From Norana najaformis (lineage: Eukaryota > Annelida > Clitellata > Crassiclitellata > Hormogastridae): a stretch of 64,000 bases of DNA. A program made the translations under genes and the position numbers. The stretch spans positions 12,937,226 to 13,001,225 of the forward strand of contig OZ029927.1 in NCBI GenBank assembly GCA_964023275.1, given 5' to 3'. A model generated the notes under the pieces. That model was not told the DNA's origin. It searched no databases and was given only the letters and a program-made list of their open reading frames with translations. The first letter of the stretch is position 1; every line of letters starts with the position of its first letter. Positions 23,501-36,600 of the stretch are shown here, piece after piece.

Positions 23501-26500
23501 ACAGTTCTGTGCAGAAAAGGTGAGGCGTATCTTAAAAATACCTGGTATAATTTGGTCTTTTAACCCTTTAGCCAGAATTTTGAACCATGGTACTGTGAGT
23601 TGCCTTCAGAGCAGTCTCAAATTTAGGTTTCAGTGTAAACCTTATTAAGAGCTCATGTTACCATTCTGCGTGAGGAATTCTGGTAGGAATTTATTTATGG
23701 GAGCAAAGGGATGATCAGATGTGATGGTGAAATTTTTTTATTTTGAGCCTTTAGTTAGCACTTAAAACATGCTATATTACTATTATACATACATATTTAT
23801 AAATACATATTTTTACAAACATACATGTTTCTACATACATATTTATACATACATCCTTACATACATTAATTACAGGACTCATTTAACTTAATAACAGTAG
23901 TAATGCAGATGTAGGGATTCGTCATTTATTGTTAATTAATTTTCTGTAATTTGGCATTTACTGTTTTAGCGTCATGCTTTGGCTTTCCGAGGCATTCGTC
24001 GACTGACATTTGTTGTGCTTCATCGAAGAGAATTTCCCAAGTACTTCACGTATCGTGCAAGGAAACAAGTAAGATACATATTGTCAGCCATATGAAATTT
24101 AAACCATGTAACAACTATGTATTTTGGCATTTTTATAATGTTTTTAAAATAATCACTGTTTATGATTGATTTGTTGAACTGAAATTCATAATTTTACTAA
24201 ACAGTTTGATGATGGAAATGGAATTGGAGATTTTGATTGTTGTTTTAGTTCATGGAAGATCGAATCTATCGCCATCTGGAACCAGCTCTGGCGTTTCAGC
24301 TGGAAATCAATCGGATGTGTAACTTTGATCTGGAAGCCATTCCAATTGTCAATCACCGCATGCATCTGTATTTAGGAAAAGCTAAGGTACGAATCAGTGC
24401 CAGAGCGAGCTGACATTGTACCATGTAATTTGAAAGAGATTTTCCCTTGAGGTGTAGCAGTTATCAAAGGGTTTTTGTTCTTAAATTCTTGATCTGCTAA
24501 CGAGCCACCTGATATTACTCGATATCAACAGTGCAATTACAGTTACAATATGACATCAATAGGTTTTTGCTAAAAACTTTATTTAACTTTTTATACTTTT
24601 TGAAAATGACATTTAGTGGTGAAATGTTGCTCTTAAGATATTTCTGGGTCACAAAAAGGATCTATGATATCTTTGATATCTGACCAAGAGTTGCTTTTGG
24701 CAGAGTTTAAGTTTCTTGGTTATCCTATATAGTTTCGTTGACTGGCTTCCATTGATTGAGAACCGGATGTAACGATGTACTGTAGTGTAGCTGGACATTT
24801 ATATAGCTTCATTTGGATTTGATATTTGTTATGCTTTTGTTTTAGCAACTGACGAAGGGTCAGGAAGTGACCGACTACCGTTTCTTCGTTCGCTCCATCA
24901 TTCGTCATTCAGACCTCGTAACGAAGGAGGCGTCGTTTGATTATCTCCGAAATGAAGGAGAACGAACGCTTCTTGAAGCCATGGATGCACTTGAGGTTGC
25001 GTTTTCACATCAGGTACGATTACTCTTGTGCTGTGGTAAAGAGTGAAGTCTTAATAGAATTTTAGAGGTGTCATGCCAGCTGCTATGATGAGTCCTGCTA
25101 TGGCAATTCTTGCTATGCATTGGCCCCACAGCCAAGGCTGGGTTTTGTCCACTGCCATTTGGATATGCGGCAGGGTGGTCTGTCAGTAACATGTTTGGTC
25201 GATGATCTTGTGGTTGTGAGTTCGACTCTGTGTAATGACCCTGGGCAGGTTGTTTGCACACACCATGCCACCAAGCAGAAGTTGGTACCAGCATAAGCTG
25301 GGAAGTAAATGGCAAGTCCCATGATGTACTGGCCCCGTGCCCAAGACCCTGGGATTTGTCCGTTGCCGGCTCAAGGGCCAAGAAAAGGAGAGCACCTCCC
25401 CTATGTATCACTTGTGGGATATGGTACTCTTTACATTGCTGGCTCAAGGGCCAAAGAGTGGGAAGTGAGCACTTCCCTTATGTTCTGGGACATGGTACTC
25501 GCTTTTTTGCATGCCAGCAGATTGATGCAAAGAATAAGGTAACAACAGGGATAATGAAAAATGACATCAGCCTCTTAAGCTTAGGCAAAACTTACAGGTC
25601 CTGCCAAGTGGTTTGTGGTAAGGTAATGTAATTGATGTTATTACTTGTACAATCTGTAATAACAGGAATACTTTGTTAGTCAGTGCGATAATGATGTGTA
25701 TGTTTGTTTGCCATTTAATGATGCCTGTGTTGTCTTCTTCTGCCTCTGTAGCCAAAGAGAACTGATTGCAATCACATTTTCCTCAACTTTGTGCCGACTC
25801 TGACACTTTCTGATCTGGGAAAGGTAAATTAAACAGTCAAAACTTTTGTTAAATATCTTGATATTGTCATCTTTTGTTAGAGAAAATGTTAGTTTCATCA
25901 CACATAAAATGTCTCCAAAGGGCAACAGTTTTAATGCATGGCTAATGTTCGTTTTGTAGACTTCGGCTAAAATGTTGCTTGTTGTTGTATTAATAAAAAA
26001 AACGTATTTATTATTAATTTGCCTTAAATTGCTGAAAATATGTTGCACATTTTGTTTTTATAGCTGGAAGACACAGTACGTAACATGGTCATGCGATACG
26101 GCAGTCGAATTTGGAAACTACGCGTACTCCAAGCAGAAATCAAGATGACTATAAGGTACTTTGTCTAATTTACTTTACAGTAATTTAAACGACTTCTGTA
26201 TCACCATTGTCATAATAGACAACATACAACTCTTTGTCACTTCAAGATGAAGTGACAAGCCATTGTACATTGTTTGTCACGTACCTATACCTGTCACTTT
26301 CATGTTACAGGTACGGTTGAGACAAAAGAAGTTTCAGGAAATGTTTTGCCACTTTTTGTACTATTCCACAGGCTTTATTGTTTCATCTTTTTTGTCCGTG
26401 CTTCTAACAGAATAGTGAAGACGGATGTGAAGATTCCAATGCGTCTGTTCTTGAGTAACGAGAGCGGTTACTACCTCGACATCAGCACCTACAAAGAAGT

Positions 26501-27570
26501 TCTTGACGAAAGAGTTGGACAGGTTTGAATCATCTGTGTGTTTTCCGTGTACGTGGTCCTGTGTTTAATATTGTATGGCTTGTAATGATAAGTTATTTTC
26601 AACTGCATTCATTTGTACAGACTGTGATAATTAACCACATACAAAGAGACCAAGTAATATATTTACTGATTTATTATGTCCTAACAACACCTTTGCATGT
26701 ATTAAATAAAAGTACTATGATATTGGTTTGTACTGTTTTTCAGACAATCGTTTACTCTGACAGTCTGGAGCTGATCTTGATGCAACTCAATGATTTAACT
26801 ACACTAGAAACTCATCATAACATGTTTCATTATGAAACGTGTTCTGGCATAAGGCTTTGTTTTGTAGTCAGGAAACGGATCCCAGTTTTATTATGTTTTT
26901 CAACTTGGTGATGTTCTAATGCAGCTTCGTTATAGCATGCTTTAATTGATGTTGGATCCCAAAGGCAGGATGATAACTTATAATTATATAATTATAACAT
27001 ATAGGCAGGATTATACTTTATACTTTTAATATAAAGGCAGGATGATAACTGCTAACCTTGTACCGTGGTTGCTGTTTAAAGATCGTTTATCAGGCATATG
27101 GAACAAAGCAGGGACCTCTTCACGGCTTACTGCTGAGGACGCCCTATGTCACGAAGGATCATCTGCAGCTGAAGAGATTCCAGGCACAGACAAATGGCAC
27201 AACCTACATCTACGACTTTCCAGAGATGTTTAGACAGGTATGATCAGGTCATTGCATCTGGTGCATTGTTTCTAGCAAAACACTTGACAGAAATTAGCGC
27301 CAGAGACATTTTGAGATAATTAAATACAAAATCAAGAGAATGATCAAAAAGCAAGAGTATAATCAGGTCATTGCATCTGGTGCATCGCTGCTAGCAACAT
27401 ACATGATGGAAAACAGACATTTTGAGATAATCAAATTTAAAATCAAGAGCATACCAAATTTATCTCTGCTCTTAATATGACATCTTTATAAGCCCGTGTG
27501 GGCTTTATAGCACCTTTTGAGGTTTTTAGTTTCAAGATTCTTAAAAGGTGCTATATAAATAGTCCTACTC

Positions 27571-27628
<58 letters not shown>

Positions 27629-30600
27629 TGTGGTTATATTCAGTCAGATCACAAATGGAACTACATGTAATCAGAAATTTATTTGAGATTTTCTTTTGCA
27701 CTTTATTTTTGCAACCAAAGGCACTGCGTACAATATGGAAGGAGTACCAGCAGCAGTTTGATATGATGACAGAGGAGGATATTCCTAATGACATCCTAAC
27801 GAGCGTTGAACTGGTCCTTGACAACCACAATCAGCTGTGTGAAATAAACAGATTACAGGGCGAAAATGAGGCAAGTTGTGTCCTATTTCCATCTCATTGA
27901 GTTCATTCGTTTTACCACAATTCTCTTTATTTTAGCTATACAGTACATAGGCTGCATGGGAGGATAGTCAATTATTCATGATGGCGTTCTTGATGATGAT
28001 GAGGAAGAAGAGGAGGAGAAAATGGTGAAAGAGTGGATGTGGAGGGTTAAGGTAACAGTGTTACAGTGGTGATGCAGATTATTATATATCATTACAAACA
28101 TATGCATACATACATACATACAAGCACATATGTTGATGATTGGTTTAGATTCCTGTGAAAGAGAGATTGATGAAAGAGGTAAATGTAATTGAATTACTTT
28201 AGATTGGAATGGTTGCCTGGAAAATGATACTGAAGACACCGGAATTCCCCAATGGCCGCATCATCATTGTCATTGGTAATGACATCACCTTCATGATTGG
28301 TTCATTTGGACCTAGAGAGGATATACTGTATCAGGTACGTTATTATGACATCCTTCTTTGCTGTGCTTTTGTTATTTTTGGATACTTAGTTTAAACTCTG
28401 GAGTAGGCCACATGGTTGGACTAGAATCATATGGACTTGAGTCGTGAAGAAGGACCCGGCTGCCATCATACAGCACAGAAGAAGGTGCAGGACAGAACAG
28501 CATCATTGATATGGCTATGCTGAGCTGAGTTTGCCTCCAGGGAGAGTTAAACATGGGAAAGGAAACAAATACAACTTCACTGAAGTTTAAAACATACGAC
28601 AATTTAGTTGAAATTTAGGCATCTGCTTTTGTTCTGTCTGAATATGTGGTACGTGTTTATATTTCTCCATTTTTTTATATTTGTGGCAAGTTTTTCTATG
28701 CCAGCATGCCCATAAACATGTGATGGGACTTACTTGAGCCCCATATGGGAACATGAATACCGTGTGTGAATAAGGGCCCCATGTTGTCTCTACGTGGGCG
28801 CATTGTAGCAGGGTAAGAATCTCCCAAAGCTTTGGAGTTTTGTTGATGAAGGCATTGATTTTGGTAATATGTGTTATGATGTGCAGAAAGCATCTGAGAT
28901 GGCGCGAAAGCTGTGCATTCCTCGCATCTACCTGTCGGCAAATTCAGGAGCTCGTCTTGGCCTGGCTGAGGAGATCAAGCACCTCTTCAGGGTTGCCTGG
29001 GAAGATCCCTCAAATCCGGACAAAGTACTAAACTCTTACTTACCTGCTATAGGTTTCTGTGATTTGGAAGCATCAGTTTTAAAATAGTTATTCTACAAGG
29101 TTTGGGTAGTCAGGTTTCTTCTTATTGACAATTATTTTAATATATTTTTGTTTTATTGCCAGCTAATGGCTTACATCTGAGTTTAAGTTTGAGTGTGGCA
29201 CCAATCTGTGTTAATAGCTAATTACTTGTCACGAACAGGGTTTAACTGCAATTAATAACTCCTACTAGTGCATGTAAATGCTTTCCGTTAGCAGTCAGTT
29301 ATATGTACCTGCATTTCATAAGCAGCTGTGTTTCAAGCAGTCAATTATATGTATCTGTATTTCATAAGCAGCTGTGTTTTACTTTTAACAGTTCCACATA
29401 ACAGTGTTTTGTTCGCAATTAGTGTGTCCAAAATACCCAAGAACATCCTTATAGCACACTTTATTATAACACGAATTCTGATATCTGCCTCACTGCCATG
29501 TGTACAGTACTTTAAAATGTTCTGCAAAAGCACCAGATAAAAGCCAGGTCACTGTATATAATGCTACATTAGTGGTTGCTGAAGTCCTTGTGCTTATTGG
29601 CTGCAGGGCTTCAAGTACCTCTACTTGAGTCCAGATGACTTCAAGAAAGTGAGCGCAATGAATTCAGTTCAGGCAGAACTTATTGATGATGAGGGGAGTG
29701 CACGTTACAAGATTCTGACAGTTATAGGTAAGTGCATGATGAATTCAGTCTTGGCTATGAGTTATGGGAACTGTGAATATCGCGATTGCCTTGAAAATAC
29801 TGTTTAATTTACATTTCTGTGATCAGAGGAAAAATTTTGGCTTAATGCTGATGTCAGTGTCTGTGTGATATAGGATGCACCATTTAGGTGGCTATCAAAC
29901 AGGTCTGAAGAAAACAGTCTTCCCTTGCTTGTGATTAATTTTTGCTTTGACTATATTCAACATACATTTTCAGCCTGTTGTAAGTTCATGTCTGTTTAGA
30001 TCAGTTAGGAAGCCATGATTGTGTTCAGCACCTTTGAGAGGTTTTTAAAAGGTGCTGTATAAGTTTTGTCATGCATATGTGCATATATATACTGATGCAT
30101 ACATATTTACTGATGCATACATATATACTGATGCATACATATATACTGATGCATACATATATACTGATGCATACATATATACTGATGCATACATGTATAC
30201 CAAAAGGTTTGCAATTGTGTGTAATACTTGTATGCTTCCCATAACCAGGCCAGGAAGATGGAATTGGAGTGGAATGTCTGAGTGGCTCCGGAATGATTGC
30301 TGGAGAAACATCGCGTGCATATGATGAAATTCCGACGATAAGTCTGGTGTCGTGCCGTGCTGTCGGAATCGGAGCGTACCTGGTTCGACTGGGCCAAAGA
30401 GTTGTTCAAGTTGACAATTCCCACATAATTCTGACTGGAGCCAGTGCGCTCAACAAGGTAAGGCACACTTCTCCTTCAGAATGTTGGTCAATTTTCCCCT
30501 GAAAATACGTATGTTTCTAAGAGAGACGGCTCAAGAAGCTTTTTCAACTCTCATTAAATAGCACCTTTTCACATCTGTTAAATAGCCAAGTTTTAGTGCT

Positions 30601-33600
30601 TTTATTTAGCATTTTTAAATTACATTACATCACATCTTTTTTGGCATCTGTTAGATAGCTGAGTCTTAGTGCTTTTGTAAAAGGCACTGAATAAAAGCCA
30701 TGGACTTTACATTATGTTACACTACAAGCGTGCGTGGCACACTTGAAATGCCGTATTTGTATTGGTATATAAGATCTCACCAAAGCACATGAACAGTTAC
30801 TATGCAAACTGATTATATCAGTTAAAATCTCGGTAATTTTTTTATAACAAAAGGCAATTTGTGCTGAGCATTGGCCTCCATGCACCTTGGAATTAATCTG
30901 TTGTTGGGTTTTGGTTTTTGGGAGACTTTTTCATGAGAGCTTGCATGTATAGATATTTCATTACAAGTATGATAGCATGAGATTATTTTACATGAAGTTT
31001 TGTTGTTACGTAGGTTCTTGGTCGAGAGGTTTATACGAGTAACAATCAGTTGGGTGGAATACAGATCATGCACAACAATGGTGTGTCGCACGCTGTGTCG
31101 CCTGACGACTTTGAAGGAGTCCACATCATGCTACAGTGGCTTTCCTACATGCCTAAAGTCAGTAACTGAACTGTTGATTTGGCTAAGTTTTGTCTTCATA
31201 CCTCACTTTTTATGCTAGCTTTCTTTGGTGTAACAGAGAGCTAACTAACGTTCATGTTTCTCACCTTTATTGGTACCAAACTTTAGATGTCTCTTCCTGT
31301 GCAAGTTCCATTTGCCTTATCTTTATCCCATGACTGAACACTTTGTTTCCCAGTTGACAGTTGCATATTTGACTGCCTTCTTGATTTACTCATGTTGCTG
31401 ATAAGCAGACTGATATTGCATATAGTACTTGATATTCAATTCGTTTGCTTTACTTGAACAAATGCATGTTTGTAAATAAATTTTTATACGATTAATGTTA
31501 TTATATCAGTATGAATCAAGGAAATTTTGTAATGCTACCATGCAAAATGTACAGCGGAACTGAATGTGCTGATTCGGAAAATGTGGCTTATACTGATTTA
31601 GCCGTCAAACTGTAAAGTGTTCATGGTTTTCTAGTGTAAAGATGGACCGATGGCTGTGCTGCCTGTCATTGACCCTGTTGACCGGGAGATTGATTTCGTG
31701 CCAACTAAGGCCCCGTACGACCCACGCTGGATGCTGGCGGGAAGACTGAACCCGGACAATGCTGAACTGTGGCAGAGCGGTTTCTTTGACAAGGGATCGT
31801 GGATTGAGATCATGGCCCCTTGGGCACAGACCGTGGTCTGCGGAAGAGCCAGGTCAGACCAGACTACATCGTCATCTTATTTATTTTTGTATTTAAAGTA
31901 CTTATTATGCCCGCAAAATTAATAAATCTGTATCTGAGGTATGAATCTGATGGTGTTTGAAGTTTATGAAGCTTATTAAAAAGCATTTTCGTTTTTTTCT
32001 GCATGTTTCCACATAACTTAATAACTTAATCAGAATGTCAACAAAGTAAAACAACAAAAAAGCAGAACAAAGACTGAAACAAACTGAAATGTCAATACAG
32101 ATTTCTTTAATCTTATTTAGATGCAAATTGTAATGACATCATTGATAGAGAACAGATATCTGGATGACAGTCGTAATCGTAATCTTGAGATTTCTACAGC
32201 ATCAACAGAGAGCTAAGTCGTTGGATTCGTTCACAGATGCTCGGTCAAAACAACGGGTAGGATCAGGTTCTGTTCCAGGTCAAGATCCAAAGGTCAGGCT
32301 GGTAGACAGTCGGTCCATCTTTCTGGAATAGGTTGCCTTGTAATGTACGAAATGAATTCCTTGGTATTTCCCTTCCTCTGTTTTGTCAATGCTATAAACC
32401 CATTCTGCTTGATTGTGGTTTTGCATTTTCAGGTCAGGAGCACGTCAGTGAAGTTTCTTTTGAAGCGGCATTTTAAAAATTGGTGATTACAATTATAACT
32501 ACTTAAGAATATGCAACATTTTTGTTGTTGTTTTTTAGGCTTGGTGGTATTCCACTTGGGGTGATTGCTGTTGAAACTCGGACTGTTGAGCAGAACATCC
32601 CGGCAGATCCAGCAAATCTTGACTCGGAAGTCAAGGTTGGTTATAATAGTTCAGATTTTTTTAAATTTTCCGCTATTGCTGTCATCGCTGAGATGCTTTA
32701 AAATGCACCATTTAAGTCTGATTACTTTTCACTAGTGCAACCAAGTGTGGTCATAAACAAAAATGAGGAAAAACCTTGAAGGAACAAATTAATTCTTCAT
32801 TGTCTGGCTTTACTTTGATGCCCTTAGCTGTGGGCACATTGATACATTCATTTGATTTCTGAGCTCGTGTGAGTCAAGTGGGACCCAAATGTAAGCTCCT
32901 GACCCAGTGTTACTCCAATTGCGTTATTGACTGCCTACTTGATGTACTTATGTTGCCGATGAGCAGGCTGATATTGCATACTTGGTATTGAGTACATTCG
33001 CTTTATTTGAACAAATGCACATTTGCTATTGGTTGATATTATTAATATTGTTGACTGACTAACTTACAGGTGATACAACAGGCAGGGCAGGTCTGGTTCC
33101 CAGACTCATCTTACAAAACCGCTCAAGCGATTAAGGATTTCAACCGTGAACAGCTGCCACTGATGATCTTTGCCAACTGGAGAGGATTTTCTGGTGGCAT
33201 GAAAGGTAGGTTTTAATGTTAAGTGTATTCAGTGGAAATTTGAGAAACTAAATGAATGTGAATGTAAGGTACAAAATTATTTAGATATATATTGTAATTG
33301 TAATTTGTAACTTCTGACGCACTGGTGTCTAATGCACAAGGCATCAACTGATGGCACACCAAAGCCGAACCGCAATCTAGTCAATATCCAGGTGAGTCCA
33401 CTAGATAGAGAGATAACCTATGGTGGATAAGCAATTTGTAAATTGTAAGTTTTAATTTGAGAATGAAATGACACAAGCGACTGAGCAGAACAAACAGACA
33501 CAAGGAGGGAATTCCAAAATTTAGGTCCAGCAATCGAAAAGCCATTTCACCAAGAACAGTTCTAGTCTTGGTTTGACCTGAAAAAGACACAGATGACCTT

Positions 33601-36600
33601 GTAGAATAATGGTAAATATGAGAAGTAAGGACAGATTTTAAGTATTTTATGTAAGTTATATGATGTAATGCAGTTTGCATTATTGCTGACGAATAATGTA
33701 GAATTTGAATCGTGTATTCTACTTCACAAAGGAATTCTTTGTAATTTATAGCAGAGCTTTTGTAAGAAAAGGTACAGATGAAGGATCTGAGTGATATTAA
33801 AATGATATGTATTTTTTTGCAACAGACATGTTTGACATGATCGTGAAATTTGGGTCATACATCGTCGACGGTCTGAGAGAGTATCAGCAACCTGTTCTGA
33901 TTTACATTCCACCGTTTGGGGAGCTGAGAGGAGGCGCCTGGGTTGTTCTTGACCCAAAAATCAACCCTGAGTACATGGAAATGTATGCTGATAAAGACAG
34001 CAGGTGAGCAAGGAATTCAGTCAACTTAGTCCTCGTCAAATTATGCCGATTTATGACACATTGCTTTTGACATGTGTCGTTATCTTTCTACTTAATTGCA
34101 ATATAATAAAGCATTTTAATACAGTATGTTTGAGAAGTTCTTTTAAGGATGCTGACCTGAGATGAATTTGTAATTGATGAAATATGAACATCTGATGATT
34201 ATTAATTAATGATTAAGATTCAGATATGTACTTACATATATCATACACAAATGCATACACACATGCATGCATATATAAGCTAGTTGGAAAGTGATTCTCT
34301 CCTATCAGTTGTAGCTGTAACTGTAAAGAGCATTTATAAAGCACTATCTCTCAGATGATCTCATCTGTGTCCATAGGGGTGGCATTCTGGAGCCAGAGGG
34401 AACAGTTGAGATCAAGTTCCGGTACAAAGATCTGAGCAAAGCAATGCATCGTCTGGATCCAATCTGCATCAGCATCAAGGAGCGGCTGATGGCTCCCGAC
34501 CTGCTGCCGAAGGACAAGAGCAGCCTCGAGAAGCAGATGAAGGAACGTGAGGAACAGCTGATGCCCATCTATCACCAGGTGGCGATCATGTTCGCAGATC
34601 TGCACGACACCGCCACTCGGATGCAAGAAAAGGGCTGCATCAACGTAAGCAGATCGCTCTTTCTTAGTGTTTCTTGTGAAAGATGTTCTTTTGTGGATTT
34701 ATTTGTAAGTTCTGTGCATGGAGCTCGTCTGAGAATGTGCTGTCAGCTTTCTATTAGCATCCTAACACTGTGGTAACCATCAAGAAGGGCTGCTTTTATG
34801 CATTTCACTATGTATTATGAAATCTGTATATATTTATATATTTATACATTTGTTTGTATGTATATATATATATATATATACTAGTAAATATATATATATA
34901 CACATGGACTTAATAAATACAAATATGTGTATATAGATTGGTGTATATGTATGTAGTCTAGTGATTAACCATTATTGAAGTGGAGAAAAACCTAGGTGCT
35001 TGCTCATTTATTATGTGCACATGTTATGGATGGATATTTAATCCGAGTAACTGAAATTGGTCCTGTTGGCAGTCAGGATCATTTTGCCCAGTTGGGAAAA
35101 TGGGTGTAGCAGTAAACTTGGAGTTGACATTTATCTGGGTTTTTTTCAATATAGTTTTCTGTATTTTGCTAAAAATTCTTGATTATTTTCTAGTTTTGTG
35201 TTGCGCCTAAATGCAACATGGTGAAACGTGACTGATTTTCCTGGGTCTTATCTTTGTAATATTTATTGACTTTCTGTTGAACTTCGTGACCCTATAAGAC
35301 ATATCAGCTGATGCCTTGCTTGTGTATGGGGTAGTGTTAGAAAAGCATGTAACCATTTTTATGGCATTGGGATCAGCTTGTGGCATCTGGAATTAGGGAT
35401 ATTTTTGTTCTGAATTATGTTATCCCTTCTTTCAAGTCCTGTATGATCTGTACCTCCAAGTTTAGATGTGATGGTATGGTATTTCAGCTATCAATTAGTA
35501 ATAAGTATAATGAGGTATGTATATTTGCTGTTGTTAAGGTTGTGAGCTAGTTAGCGCAGAGCATAGCTACTGAACTGTGTTGCTTTTAGTATCAGGTACT
35601 GGTTGTCATGAAACAGATGCACTGGGAAGTTTCCTCTTCTTATGACATTTTATATGACACTACGTTTGAAATTTCTTAAAACAAGATGACAACTTTCAGC
35701 TAGATTTTATTTTGAAGTGCCTTTTTACCATTTTCTCATAGCACTTGACCTTCTTCATTCAAGTTTTTGTTATAAAACTTCCAAGTTTTTATATCATGAA
35801 CTCAGTTGTTACTGCTATTACAGTACAGCAGAAATTTAGGATTTATTCCCAGCTTTTCAATATGGGCTTCGTTAGAACAACACAGTTTAAATGTTAAAAT
35901 GTCACAAGTTATTATGTGTACTCAGAATATAAGACGTTTGTCTTGACGCTTGTACTTTAGAAATGCTTTTCTGTAGCGTTTCATCACTTTTAACAGTTTG
36001 CTTCAAGTGCGTTGCTGCTGTAAACCTTCTTCTATGCTCATTACATCTCTTCATGTTCTTCCTCTTTTTGATGCCAAGTCATTTCGGGACATGTGTTTGA
36101 TTTCACTCAATTTTGCTTATATTAAGACACTTTGTAGAGGTCTGTCATGCTTCATTGCCCGTCAGAGATTCCTCAAAGGTGGTATATAAATGTCCAGATA
36201 CATACTGGTACATACATATACACATGCATACGTGCATACATGTGTGCAGTCTGCCTTGTTTTTAGATACCCATTTTCTTTTTCAAAAGCTGATTGTGTTG
36301 TGTTAGAATGCTGTGGCTTGTGCGGTTGTCCTCTTGAAGCATGACACAAGAACACAAAATGCCTGTTAAATGCTGTATTGGCTTCTTTTGGAGCTTTGAA
36401 GTACTTTTAAAACCCTTTGTTAGGTTAGTTAATCTAATCTAATTCTAATCTGGGAATTTCTTTAGTGCCCCTGTAATATGAGATTTATCTTAGATTACTA
36501 AATCTAATCTAAGCTCGATCTAATCTGAAAACTTCTTTAAGACCACTGTAATAATATGCAAGGCATTTATCAATGGTGATGATGCAAAGACAAACGCAAG

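Noticed and set aside
30052-30466. Tyr-Thr-Asp-Ala repeat frame and overlapping minus frames
   Set aside because: Produced by the 18-bp intronic repeat and by antisense reading of exon 40.
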